Below, piece by piece: positions 22,084 through 29,778 of a DNA stretch of 38,934 bases; positions within the stretch are counted from its first letter, which is position 1, and every line of letters begins with the position of its first letter. Origin of the DNA: a virus; the IMG/VR virus record IMGVR_UViG_3300043811_000081, positions 1 to 38,934 of that record; one strand, given 5' to 3'. Position numbers and translations under genes: made by a program. A model generated the notes under the pieces. The model searched no databases. It saw only the letters and a program-made list of their open reading frames with translations, and was not told the DNA's origin.

Positions 22084-22848
22084 TCAATACGAGGGATCGA
22101 AGACGCTGTTTGTCCCGTCCCAGGTGAAGCAGAGCGTTTTCGATGCGACTGCGGTCGACGCTTTGCCGATATTGTTGGTCGCGGTCGTGGTGAACGCGGC
22201 GTCGGGAATGATGCAGAATCCGCCGCCGTTCCAGCCGGCGCCCATCGTGAAGCTGGTGATGGCATTGGTCCCGTTGATGTGCTGGAGCGGTCCGTTGACA
22301 GCGGTCGCGCCGGCGACGGAAGCGACGAGCGCGGTTACCTGCGCGTTGTTATTTCCCGCCTGCCGGTTCTGGAAACCAGGTACCCAGCTCAGGGTGATGG
22401 TTGAGCAAAGCCACTGATCGCCCGTTTTCGTGTTCACCCACGGGGAAGCGAAAACGGTCGCAGTGGTGCAGCCGCCCGAAGGATCGTAGTCGTAGAACCA
22501 GTTGGGCTGCCCCACGAGTACAAGAGAGCCGGATGGGAAGCCAGTCGCGGCGCCGCCGGACGTGCGCCGTACCGTGATGTTGGTGCTGTTCACGGCCTGG
22601 ACGAGCATTACGTCGCCGCGCGTGTTGCCCGGCGCGACGACATAGAGCTGGCTCCCGATCGTGTTCGACTGAATGTTCGGGGCGTTGATGTTGGTCGCCG
22701 ATGTGACCTGAATTACGGTTGTCTGCCCGCTTGCGATCGCGGACGAGAGCGTGGTTGCAGTGAGAGTGTTGATCTGGCCGAAGGCTGCGGGCCCGAGCCC
22801 GACAGCCAGCGCGCAGACCACGAAGAGCGAGGAAATTCGGTTGAACAT
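22084..22848 (-). CDS. secreted-type protein within the head gene cluster, possible decoration protein
   Basis: A 254-residue protein with a textbook Sec signal peptide: MFNRISSLFVVCALAVGLGP followed by AAFG-Q, with a predicted cleavage after AFG. The mature part is beta-rich, Thr/Ser/Asn-rich and has four Cys that could form disulphides (GGCTTAT, WLCSTI, GFCIIP, TLCFTW). It lies between coat and gp4, where phages often encode decoration proteins, but a cleavable signal is at odds with cytoplasmic capsid assembly. AAGGAG lies upstream of ATG 22848. An alternative is a secreted or envelope protein expressed late. Confidence 0.6.
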   Translation of the reverse strand: MFNRISSLFVVCALAVGLGPAAFGQINTLTATTLSSAIASGQTTVIQVTSATNINAPNIQSNTIGSQLYVVAPGNTRGDVMLVQAVNSTNITVRRTSGGAATGFPSGSLVLVGQPNWFYDYDPSGGCTTATVFASPWVNTKTGDQWLCSTITLSWVPGFQNRQAGNNNAQVTALVASVAGATAVNGPLQHINGTNAITSFTMGAGWNGGGFCIIPDAAFTTTATNNIGKASTAVASKTLCFTWDGTNSVFDPSY

Positions 22849-22880
22849 TTTGTGAAAAGGTCTCCTTGAAAATTGGGAGA

Positions 22881-22902
22881 GCCGAGCCCGAGCGGGCCCG
22901 GC
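22881..22902 (-). terminator. hairpin after the coat gene, attenuator-like
   Basis: GCCGAGCCCG and CGGGCCCGGC form a 10-bp stem with one mismatch and a two-base loop, directly after the coat stop. On the minus strand the stem is followed by TCTCCCAATTTTC. This would protect or partially terminate the coat mRNA. Confidence 0.5.
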
Positions 22903-22908
22903 CCAAGA

Positions 22909-24165
22909 TCAGCCGGCGATTACGCAGGCCAGTTCGCGATACAGCACACCGAGCCCGCTCAGCGTGTCGAATCTGTTACCGTGAACGCGATTCACCCCGT
23001 CAAAAAATCTGACGAACGAGAGCGTCAGAGCGGTCTCGGGGTCGGTTTCCTGGTAGGCTTCTTCGACGCCTTTGCCCGACTTCGGATCGTCCAACGGCAC
23101 GGAGACGAAGGCATAGGCGTTGCGGTGCAACAGCAGGCCCTGCTGGGTCACTGTCGATGCAGCCGTCCACATTGTGATCGCGATGCCGTCGGCCGGCGAT
23201 GCGGTCACGTTCTGATACTGGCCGCTCGGCGTGATGCCAGGAGCAACGAGAGCGGACATGTTGCCCGAGCTGTCGGCTGTTGCTGCCTGCAAAACAGTGA
23301 ACTGCTGCAGATCGCCTGTCGACTGGCGGGTTTGCGGGTGCACGCTGTAGATCCCGGCGATGGTGAACTTGTCACCCAGGGCCACGGCCCCGGTTGAGGC
23401 GGTCCAGCCCTTCAGCAGCAGCGTCATCGTGTCGTTGTTGCCGCCCGATGTGGTCTGGTTGCTGCCGTGGATCAGGGGCGTTCCGCCGTACGCGCCCGCG
23501 GTCTGGCTATAGATGGTCTGATCGCGGACCCAGTTGTAACCGAGCAGCTGATCCTTGCCGTTCTCAGCAACTCCGCCCTGATCGAACGAAGCGCTGATCT
23601 TGCCGGCCGGATTGTAGAGGGTCTTCTGACCGATCACGAACTGGCTCGACATTTTGCGATTGATGATCGCGGTCAGTTCCTCTTCGGGAGGCAGGCCCTG
23701 CTCGACGAGCTTGTCGCCGGCGAGCAGGTAGGTGTCGAGCAGAGTCGGGGTCGTTCCCGGCGTGCCCACGTTGTTAAACGTGTTCTGCGCGGCGAACTGC
23801 GCGGCGTTCGCGTTCAAATTGTGCGAGAGCGCGATGCCGGCCGGCTTCGCGTAATTCTCCTGGATGTCGTCGAGCGAGAGAGTCTTCTCGACGGTGTCCC
23901 ATTCGAAGTGCACGCCGGTCACGGTCCCGACCGAGATCGTGGTTTTGATGTTGGTCAGTGCCTGAGGCTGATAGAGCAGGCCGTTCGTGGGCGCATAGCG
24001 CTGCGGTTTGCGAACGCTGATGGAGTCGCCGATCTTCGCGTTTGCCTTCGCGAATTCCTTGCTGTACTCCTTCGTCATGTTGCGGCAGACCGCGAGGTAT
24101 CCGCCGAGGTTCATTAAGACCATTCGCGCGAACACCTGCGGGGTGAATAGAACGTTGTTGGACAT
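22909..24165 (-). CDS. major capsid protein, P22 coat (gp5) family
   Basis: A 418-residue protein. N-terminal features typical of P22-type coat proteins are visible: VLMNLGGYLAVCRNMTKEYS, KIGDSISVRKPQRY and VHFEWDTVEKTLSLDD. Length is close to P22 coat (430). The centre contains TGVHFEW and TIYSQTAGAYG, and the C-terminus GNRFDTLSGLGVLYRELACV matches the conserved end. It would form the HK97-fold shell with the I-domain region around residues 225-340. The strong site AAAGGAAAC lies before ATG 24165. It directly follows the scaffold gene. Confidence 0.88.
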   Translation of the reverse strand: MSNNVLFTPQVFARMVLMNLGGYLAVCRNMTKEYSKEFAKANAKIGDSISVRKPQRYAPTNGLLYQPQALTNIKTTISVGTVTGVHFEWDTVEKTLSLDDIQENYAKPAGIALSHNLNANAAQFAAQNTFNNVGTPGTTPTLLDTYLLAGDKLVEQGLPPEEELTAIINRKMSSQFVIGQKTLYNPAGKISASFDQGGVAENGKDQLLGYNWVRDQTIYSQTAGAYGGTPLIHGSNQTTSGGNNDTMTLLLKGWTASTGAVALGDKFTIAGIYSVHPQTRQSTGDLQQFTVLQAATADSSGNMSALVAPGITPSGQYQNVTASPADGIAITMWTAASTVTQQGLLLHRNAYAFVSVPLDDPKSGKGVEEAYQETDPETALTLSFVRFFDGVNRVHGNRFDTLSGLGVLYRELACVIAG

Positions 24166-24200
24166 GTTTCCTTTGCTTCAGCGCTCAGCGAGCGCGTGGG

Positions 24201-25253
24201 TTAAGCGGTTTTTTTGAAGTGGGCGCGCGCGAGCCGTTTGAACGTCCCCATGTCGATATCGGGGTCGTCGATCTTCTGCTCTTTTGCGCTGCCTGACCCG
24301 CCGCCCATCGGGGCGGCCGGCTTCGGCAGAGGCTTCTTTTCCGCCGCGGGGGGTTTCTTCTCTGCAGGCCTGGCTGCCGCTTCCAGTGCGGCTTCGATCT
24401 TGCCCAGCTCGGCGATCTGGCGTATGGGAGGAAGAGCCGCGATGCGCTTCACCTCGTCGGGATGCTTCGCGAGGTGATAGGCCAGTTCAGGCCCCTGCTC
24501 GCTGGTCACGATCGCGGTGTGCATGTCGCGGGTGATGGGGAGATCCTTCGCCCCCTCCATCACCTCGTCAAAGTCTTTGAGGGTTGCGGCTTTCGCCTTC
24601 GCGACGCGCTCCTGATGCTTCCGGAGCGTTTCCTTCTCTGCATCCTGGCGCGATCGCTGGGACTGGCTGCGCTGGTCTGCCGCCCGCTCCTGCTCGATCG
24701 TCCATTTGGTCAGGTCCTCGATATACGCTTCGTATGTCTCGAACTTTGCAGGTTCGGGTTTTGGTCGCGTCGGTGCGGATTCAGCTTTGTCGCCGGCTGA
24801 CTGCGCGGGCTTCGCTTCGGGCTTTTCTTTCCCGTCGCCAGGGCGCGACACCTGAGACTCTGTCAGCTTGCGCTCGGCTTCGTCCGCTCGCCGCTCGGCG
24901 TCTCGCTGCGCTCGCACTGCTTTGTCGATGCGCTTCTGAACGCCGGCAGGAACTTCGCCGCTTTCCTTCTCGCCTTTGTCGTCGCCGGGTTCGCCGGCGT
25001 TCTCATCCTTCGCCTTGAACTTGCCGTCGGTGCCGCGGGGTTTCCCATCCGCTTCGCCGGCCTGCTTACCATCCGTTCCCGAATTCGGTTCAGTTCCAGC
25101 CGCGGGTTGTTCGCCCCCGGCCGCGGGTGTTTCTTTGTCTTTCGGTTCGCCGGCGGCCGGCTTGGGCTCGTCGCCTCGCAGCATGCCGCGCAGTTCCCCG
25201 ATCGAATAATCGCCGCGGACGGATTCCGGCGCGGCTTCGTTGTTTTCTGCCAT
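24201..25253 (-). CDS. scaffolding protein
   Basis: A 350-residue, highly charged protein located between portal and coat, as P22 gp8. Residues 1-130 are Lys/Glu/Gly/Pro-rich and probably disordered. Residues 105-215 are helical with coiled coils (RIDKAVRAQRDAERRADEAE; TLRKHQERVAKAKAATL). The C-terminus is basic (MGTFKRLARAHFKKTA), matching the coat-binding basic C-terminal helix of P22-type scaffolds. It should leave the procapsid at packaging. GAGGAAAC upstream supports ATG 25253. Confidence 0.8.
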   Translation of the reverse strand: MAENNEAAPESVRGDYSIGELRGMLRGDEPKPAAGEPKDKETPAAGGEQPAAGTEPNSGTDGKQAGEADGKPRGTDGKFKAKDENAGEPGDDKGEKESGEVPAGVQKRIDKAVRAQRDAERRADEAERKLTESQVSRPGDGKEKPEAKPAQSAGDKAESAPTRPKPEPAKFETYEAYIEDLTKWTIEQERAADQRSQSQRSRQDAEKETLRKHQERVAKAKAATLKDFDEVMEGAKDLPITRDMHTAIVTSEQGPELAYHLAKHPDEVKRIAALPPIRQIAELGKIEAALEAAARPAEKKPPAAEKKPLPKPAAPMGGGSGSAKEQKIDDPDIDMGTFKRLARAHFKKTA

Positions 25254-25293
25254 TGAGTTTCCTCGCGCGGTCTATGAAGCGGGCCGTGACGCT

Positions 25294-25318
25294 GGCCACA
25301 AACCCTGGGTTTGTGGCC
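25294..25318. repeat. perfect 12-bp palindrome between portal and scaffold genes
   Basis: GGCCACAAACCC and GGGTTTGTGGCC are separated by one base. It lies in the only sizeable gap (81 bases) between the portal and scaffold genes. An RNA hairpin or a protein-binding operator are both possible. No U-tract follows on either strand. See findings. Confidence 0.8.
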
Positions 25319-25334
25319 GGAAATTGGTAGTGCG

Positions 25335-27467
25335 TTACTGCTGAGGTTGTTCTGCCGGCGGCCCCGCGGGGGGCGCCCCTTCGGGAGGCGCGCTCCCTGG
25401 GGGAATTGCCGGACTGAGATCGCTTTCCTGCTGCTTCGCGAGCAGGTTGTGAGCGTGATCCATCGCCTTGAGCCCGACTTCGTGCCCGTGATCGAACATC
25501 TGCTCGAGTCGCGTGCCCTCGTTCTGGGCGTCCACCACGCCGAGCTTCACGCCGGCCTGGATCTCCTCGACGCGCAGCGCGGTCCACGAGCGGAGCGCTT
25601 CGATCTTGTACTTCGAATCGGCCGCGAGCGATTCGATCTGCAACTTCGAGGACGCCTCGACCTGTTTGGTCTGGATGATCTGCTGAGCCTTGTTAAGCTC
25701 CGCCATGAGCTGCTGGTTCTGAGCACCGATCGCCTGCGCTCGAGCGTTCAGCTGCTGGAGCTGCTGCTGCGGATCCGAATTCGCCGGGTCAATTAAACCA
25801 GGAGTCCGGATCGAGATCGCGCGCTTCATGCGATCCGCCATGTCGACGGCGCCCGGGCCATCCGATGTCCCGAAATACAGATCGCCGAGAACCCAGAGGA
25901 GCTCGGGCGCCGCCTTGAGCACTTCCTGGACGCGCGCATTCTCCTGCTCGCGCGCCGAGTGATAACTTGGCCCCGTCGATACGGCGACTTCGTAGCGCCC
26001 GGGATCGCTCATATCGTGCAGGACAGGCTTGCCCGTCTTCGGGTGCGGATAAGACTCGTTGATCCGCACCATCGTGACCTTGCCGTCGATCCCGCGAACC
26101 GGCTTGTCGGCGGGTTCCTCGCCATCGAGCAAAGGCAGAATGCGAAGCAGGATCCGGCCGAGCTTCTTGCGCGATCGCGCTTCGTTGTCCGAGAAATGGA
26201 AATTCGCGACGTCCGATTCCGACCTGCGCTGCGCGATCGCAACTCCCGCGGTGTCGCCGGGCCCGGCGCCGAGTGACGCGTCGAAAATGCCCATCGACGC
26301 CTTGATCGCGTCGATCGCCTGCAGGTAGCCAGCGACCAGTGCCTGGATGGGTGGCTCGTTCACCTCGCGCGACGGCGGAGGAACGACCTGCCCGTTAATA
26401 ATCGCTTTGTATTGGATTACGCTTCTCTGAACCTCGTTGATCGTTTCCCATTCGCTCTCGCGGCCGGCGATCGAGCCCTCGGCAGCCCTGTAAGGAGTTT
26501 TGGGCATCAACGAAATCTGCTCGGCGATATTGCTCGCATACAGGTTCACGAGCTTCTGCGGGTCTTTCGCGTGTCTGATCAGCGAATAGGTGCGAAGCTC
26601 ATCTTCGACGACAAGCTGCTTGCCCCACACCGGAATGATCGGGATGATCCCCTCCGGATCGATCCAGTCGGTTTCGTCGAGGATCTCGACGCCATTCGTC
26701 GCACAGATCTTGCAGATGGGCTGGCCGTCTTCTGTCTTGTCGTCGTAATCGCGGTAATAGTAGTTCCCGACCTGAATCAGCCGGCCGTCGCTGCCGAGCC
26801 CCATCCAGCCGGGCGCGGGGTTGTCGCCCTCGAGGTAGAAACCCTGCTTGCTCGCCGTGGTGTCGGTCCCGAAGCGCCGGTCATGCTCTTCGCATGAAAT
26901 CTTTTCGATGACAAACCACCAGTCGGCGTCCTCGAGGTCGTAGCGCTTGCCCGCCGGATCCCAGACCACGGTGAAAGGGTTGTTAATCGGTTCGATCGCG
27001 GCATACTGCTCGCCGTCCGTGCCGTTGCGGTACTTCGTGACGATGCGATAGAACCCGCGCCCGCAGGTGATCTGGTATTCGCGCGATGTGTCGTACGCGA
27101 CGTCCGCGTCGCATTCATATTCCAGGTGGCGGATGCGCCCCTGGAAGTACTCGGAGGTCTCCTCGGTTCCCCCGTCCATCGGCGAGCAGAGGATCGAGCC
27201 TTTGTTCTCGCGCCCGTCGTTCGTGATCTGCGCAATTGACGGCGCGAGCTTGTTCTCGGTCAGCACGGGCCGCTTGTTTTTTTTGCGCTGCCGGACGATT
27301 TTCGGATCCCACTGGTTCAGGCCGCCAGTCGAAAATTTGACATCCTCCTGCGCGTCTTTCCGATCGGTGCTGTCCGCTTCGAGCCCCTGCTTGAAGCGCG
27401 CGCGCATCGTCGTAAAGAACTTGTCCGGAGGCTGCTTTTTCGGCCGAGCCAGTGAGGGATAGGTCAC
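25335..27467 (-). CDS. portal protein, P22 gp1 family
   Basis: A 710-residue protein, near the 725 of P22 portal. The N-terminus has ARFKQGLEADSTDRKDAQED and KFSTGGLNQWDPKIVRQRK, with RPVLTENKLAPSIAQITND soon after, patterns known from the P22 portal family. The crown and barrel region at the C-terminus is a long Gln-rich coiled coil (residues about 575-690). It forms the dodecameric DNA entry ring and docks the terminase. Start GTG 27467 closely follows the upstream stop. Confidence 0.88.
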   Translation of the reverse strand: MTYPSLARPKKQPPDKFFTTMRARFKQGLEADSTDRKDAQEDVKFSTGGLNQWDPKIVRQRKKNKRPVLTENKLAPSIAQITNDGRENKGSILCSPMDGGTEETSEYFQGRIRHLEYECDADVAYDTSREYQITCGRGFYRIVTKYRNGTDGEQYAAIEPINNPFTVVWDPAGKRYDLEDADWWFVIEKISCEEHDRRFGTDTTASKQGFYLEGDNPAPGWMGLGSDGRLIQVGNYYYRDYDDKTEDGQPICKICATNGVEILDETDWIDPEGIIPIIPVWGKQLVVEDELRTYSLIRHAKDPQKLVNLYASNIAEQISLMPKTPYRAAEGSIAGRESEWETINEVQRSVIQYKAIINGQVVPPPSREVNEPPIQALVAGYLQAIDAIKASMGIFDASLGAGPGDTAGVAIAQRRSESDVANFHFSDNEARSRKKLGRILLRILPLLDGEEPADKPVRGIDGKVTMVRINESYPHPKTGKPVLHDMSDPGRYEVAVSTGPSYHSAREQENARVQEVLKAAPELLWVLGDLYFGTSDGPGAVDMADRMKRAISIRTPGLIDPANSDPQQQLQQLNARAQAIGAQNQQLMAELNKAQQIIQTKQVEASSKLQIESLAADSKYKIEALRSWTALRVEEIQAGVKLGVVDAQNEGTRLEQMFDHGHEVGLKAMDHAHNLLAKQQESDLSPAIPPGSAPPEGAPPAGPPAEQPQQ

Positions 27468-27470
27468 GGC

Positions 27471-27800
27471 TTAGGCGCCCACCCAGTAAGTCACATAGAG
27501 CGCGTCGCCACTCGTCGCGACGTCCATCCAGTAGTTGGAGGCGTCCAGACGGTTCGCCCCGTCCTGCGACTCGATGGTTAACTGGTCGTCGATCGCGCCA
27601 GTCGCGGTCTGCGCGAGCTCGCGAATCACGCCGGCGCCCGTGGAATGCGACACCTTGGAGTTGCCCACGAAGGCAATGCCGGCGTTGCCGGACGGGACGC
27701 TGAACGTGATGCGCGAACAGGGCGTCTGCGTCGCGACGACCTGAACTGGTGTTCCCGCGGCCGCGACGGCCACCTTTCCGAGGCAGACAGGGCTTAGCAC
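27471..27800 (-). CDS. small beta-rich head-associated protein
   Basis: A 109-residue protein starting at GTG 27800, overlapping the upstream gene by seven bases. It is composed of short beta strands (VAVAAAGTPVQVVATQTPCS, DALYVTYWVGA) without a signal peptide. Location between terminase and portal and the compact beta content suggest a minor capsid or decoration protein. No family was recognised. Confidence 0.6.
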   Translation of the reverse strand: MLSPVCLGKVAVAAAGTPVQVVATQTPCSRITFSVPSGNAGIAFVGNSKVSHSTGAGVIRELAQTATGAIDDQLTIESQDGANRLDASNYWMDVATSGDALYVTYWVGA

Positions 27801-28048
27801 GATTTGTTCTGACCTCGCGTTGTGAAAAGCGGATTGTGGGCGATGCCGTCCGCGCTCTTCACGCTGCCGGCTTTCGGCGCGTTCACCTTGACCGGTTCGC
27901 TCTTCAGCGGAGCTGCGAACCTCGAGGCAGGCATAGCCCGCCGTGTGGGTACTGAGATTTTTGCCATGTGTGTCCTCTTTTTGCGGCCGACGATGTCGAA
28001 GGCGAAAACGTCGTCTTCATCGCCGAACCAGAATTCGTCGGTGTACAT
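27794..28048 (-). CDS. small basic protein, start uncertain
   Basis: The frame from ATG 28048 gives 84 residues beginning MYTDEFWFGDEDDVFAFDIV. A second ATG at 27967 has GAGGA at the right distance and gives a 57-residue protein beginning MAKISVPTRRAMPASRFAAP. The N-terminal acidic/aromatic part reads like real coding sequence, so both forms could be made. The C-terminal part is basic and Ser/Pro/Ala-rich. Function unknown. Confidence 0.55.
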   Translation of the reverse strand: MYTDEFWFGDEDDVFAFDIVGRKKRTHMAKISVPTRRAMPASRFAAPLKSEPVKVNAPKAGSVKSADGIAHNPLFTTRGQNKSC

Positions 28049-28066
28049 GCCCTGCGCAGGCAGGGC
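28049..28066. repeat. hairpin after the large terminase gene
   Basis: GCCCTGC (28049-28055) and GCAGGGC (28060-28066) form a perfect 7-bp stem with a 4-base loop, between the terminase stop and the ATG at 28048. There is no U-tract. It may occlude or set the level of the upstream start of the next gene. Confidence 0.5.
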
Positions 28067-28077
28067 TTCGGGTCAGC

Positions 28078-29352
28078 TCAGCCCATCCACGCGTCGTCGC
28101 CCGGATCCTCGCGCGCCTCGCGGATCTCGCGCATCTTTCGCTCGGGCGCCTTGATCGCGACCGCGAAATAGCGGAACGCGTCCGCCGCGTGCGATGCCCA
28201 GTCGTGCAGGGGTTCCCTTGTCGGGTGCTGCAGGTTCTTGACCTCGCCGTAGCGATAATTCCTGAGCGCCTGCAGGCCGTCCGCACAGCGTTCGCGGTCG
28301 AACCAGCACTGCGGCAGAATCAGCCGCGCCGCGTTGATCCCTTCCGAGATCGAGAGCTTCGGCAGGATCTCGACGTTGCGGCCGGCGTCGCGCATCAACT
28401 GCTCGATCGACTTGCCGGAGCCCATCTTCGCCGCGTGAAGGCCGAGGTCCCACGGCAGCCAGTCGGTCCCATAGGTGTATCCGCGCGCCTGCATCTGCTG
28501 CAGATACCAGTGAATTGTTTTGCCCGAGCCCTCGAGGTAGTCGATGACCCGGTACTCGAACGGGAAGGCCTGCGCGAACCAGATCGCGGTCAGGTCGCCA
28601 TAACCCAGATCCCAGAAACAATCGACAGGCCGCGTCCGGTCATAAGGGACGCGCGTAATTCTGTCTTCGGCTTCGACGGCGCGCAGCTCGTTCGCGTAGA
28701 TCGCGCCCGCGAGCACGTTGACCGTCTGGCCTTCCCAGATGTGATTGAAGCGATCGATATCCGTTCGCTTCAGGTGCTGCATTTCCGCGCGCAGCACCTC
28801 GGGAAACCAGGGATTGTCCCGCCAGGTGACCTTTACGACCTTCGCGTTCGGAGGTGGGTTCACAACGAAACGCTGATAGGTGTCGTCAGTCTCGAGGTCC
28901 GGGTTGAATGTTACCCAGATCTCGGATCCCTCTTTGCGGATCGTCGGGATGAGCTTTTCCCAGCTTCCGCGCGTGACCGTCTGCGCCTCTTCCACCCAGC
29001 AGACGTCGACAGCCTCGATCGACTTGATGTTGTCGACGTTGTGCTTCAGGCCGGCGAAGAAAAATTCCGTGCCGGTGTGGCGGCCGATGATCGAGGATTT
29101 CTGTACGTCGTAGTGCTGGCTGAGGCCGAGCTCTTCCACCTGGTCCGACAGCAGCTTGTGGACGCTGTCTGTAATCGATTTCTGCGTCTCGCGGCCGCAG
29201 AGAACGCGTAATCTCTGCCGCGATCCCTGAATCAGCAGCGCGCGCGCATATCCCCACGACTTTGCGGCGCCGCGCCCGCCATAAGAGACCTTGTACCGGT
29301 GAGGCTCGAAGAGAAACTGGAGCTTCAGCGGGAACTTCGCATCCGCGGTCAT
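28078..29352 (-). CDS. terL: terminase large subunit
   Basis: A 424-residue protein. The ATPase domain has Walker A at residues 24-32 (YGGRGAAKS), the adjacent CGRETQKSITDSVHKLL segment, and Walker B with catalytic acidic residues at 116-122 (DVCWVEE). The C-terminal nuclease domain includes DCFWDLGYGDLTAIWF, a typical first metal-ligand Asp, and LHDWASHAADAFRYF. This pattern is the PBSX/Terminase_3 type. It packages DNA into the procapsid through the portal. Follows the small subunit by a few bases. Confidence 0.92.
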   Translation of the reverse strand: MTADAKFPLKLQFLFEPHRYKVSYGGRGAAKSWGYARALLIQGSRQRLRVLCGRETQKSITDSVHKLLSDQVEELGLSQHYDVQKSSIIGRHTGTEFFFAGLKHNVDNIKSIEAVDVCWVEEAQTVTRGSWEKLIPTIRKEGSEIWVTFNPDLETDDTYQRFVVNPPPNAKVVKVTWRDNPWFPEVLRAEMQHLKRTDIDRFNHIWEGQTVNVLAGAIYANELRAVEAEDRITRVPYDRTRPVDCFWDLGYGDLTAIWFAQAFPFEYRVIDYLEGSGKTIHWYLQQMQARGYTYGTDWLPWDLGLHAAKMGSGKSIEQLMRDAGRNVEILPKLSISEGINAARLILPQCWFDRERCADGLQALRNYRYGEVKNLQHPTREPLHDWASHAADAFRYFAVAIKAPERKMREIREAREDPGDDAWMG

Positions 29353-29357
29353 GCTGT

Positions 29358-29777
29358 TTATTCGTCGGCTTCCGCCGCAGGCCGTACGAACGTCACGGTC
29401 ATTGCGGTCTGGATCGGGCCGCCGTCTTTCCCGGTCAGCTCGGCCGAAACGCGCTCGCGGTATTTCTCGGGTCGCAGTGCGCGCAGGAGGAACATCATCA
29501 GGCCGTCGGAATAGATCCGCTCGGCGCCGATGGGCTTGCCCTGGTAGTACCTCGCCTGCAGCACGCCTTCGTGGGCGCGCCGGACCGCTTCGTCCTCGAG
29601 GGTCTGCGCGGCCTCGTCCTTCGCCGCTTCGAACGCTTCCTTATAACCGGCGACCGTCTCGAGCCAGTCGTAGTGAGTGGTGCGCTCGAGCCCGCAGGCC
29701 TTCGCTGCCTTCGTGATGCTCGCCGTGGCTTTGAATGCGCTGAGGAAAGCCTTGTGCTTCTTAATCAGTCGCGCCAT
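29358..29777 (-). CDS. terS: terminase small subunit
   Basis: A 139-residue protein. The N-terminal HTH is FLSAFKATASITKAAKACGL with RTTHYDWLE as recognition helix, followed by EAFEAAKDEAAQTLEDEAVR and the typical LMMFLLRALRPEKYRER segment found in phage small terminases. It selects viral DNA for packaging with the large subunit encoded next. It starts one base after the stop of the methyltransferase gene. Confidence 0.88.
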   Translation of the reverse strand: MARLIKKHKAFLSAFKATASITKAAKACGLERTTHYDWLETVAGYKEAFEAAKDEAAQTLEDEAVRRAHEGVLQARYYQGKPIGAERIYSDGLMMFLLRALRPEKYRERVSAELTGKDGGPIQTAMTVTFVRPAAEADE

Positions 29778-29778
29778 G

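Noticed and set aside
27943-29211. Long plus-strand open frame of 422 codons
   Set aside because: It is antisense to the clear large terminase gene. The translation is Arg/Asp/Val-rich as expected for a high-GC shadow frame, and there is no ribosome site.
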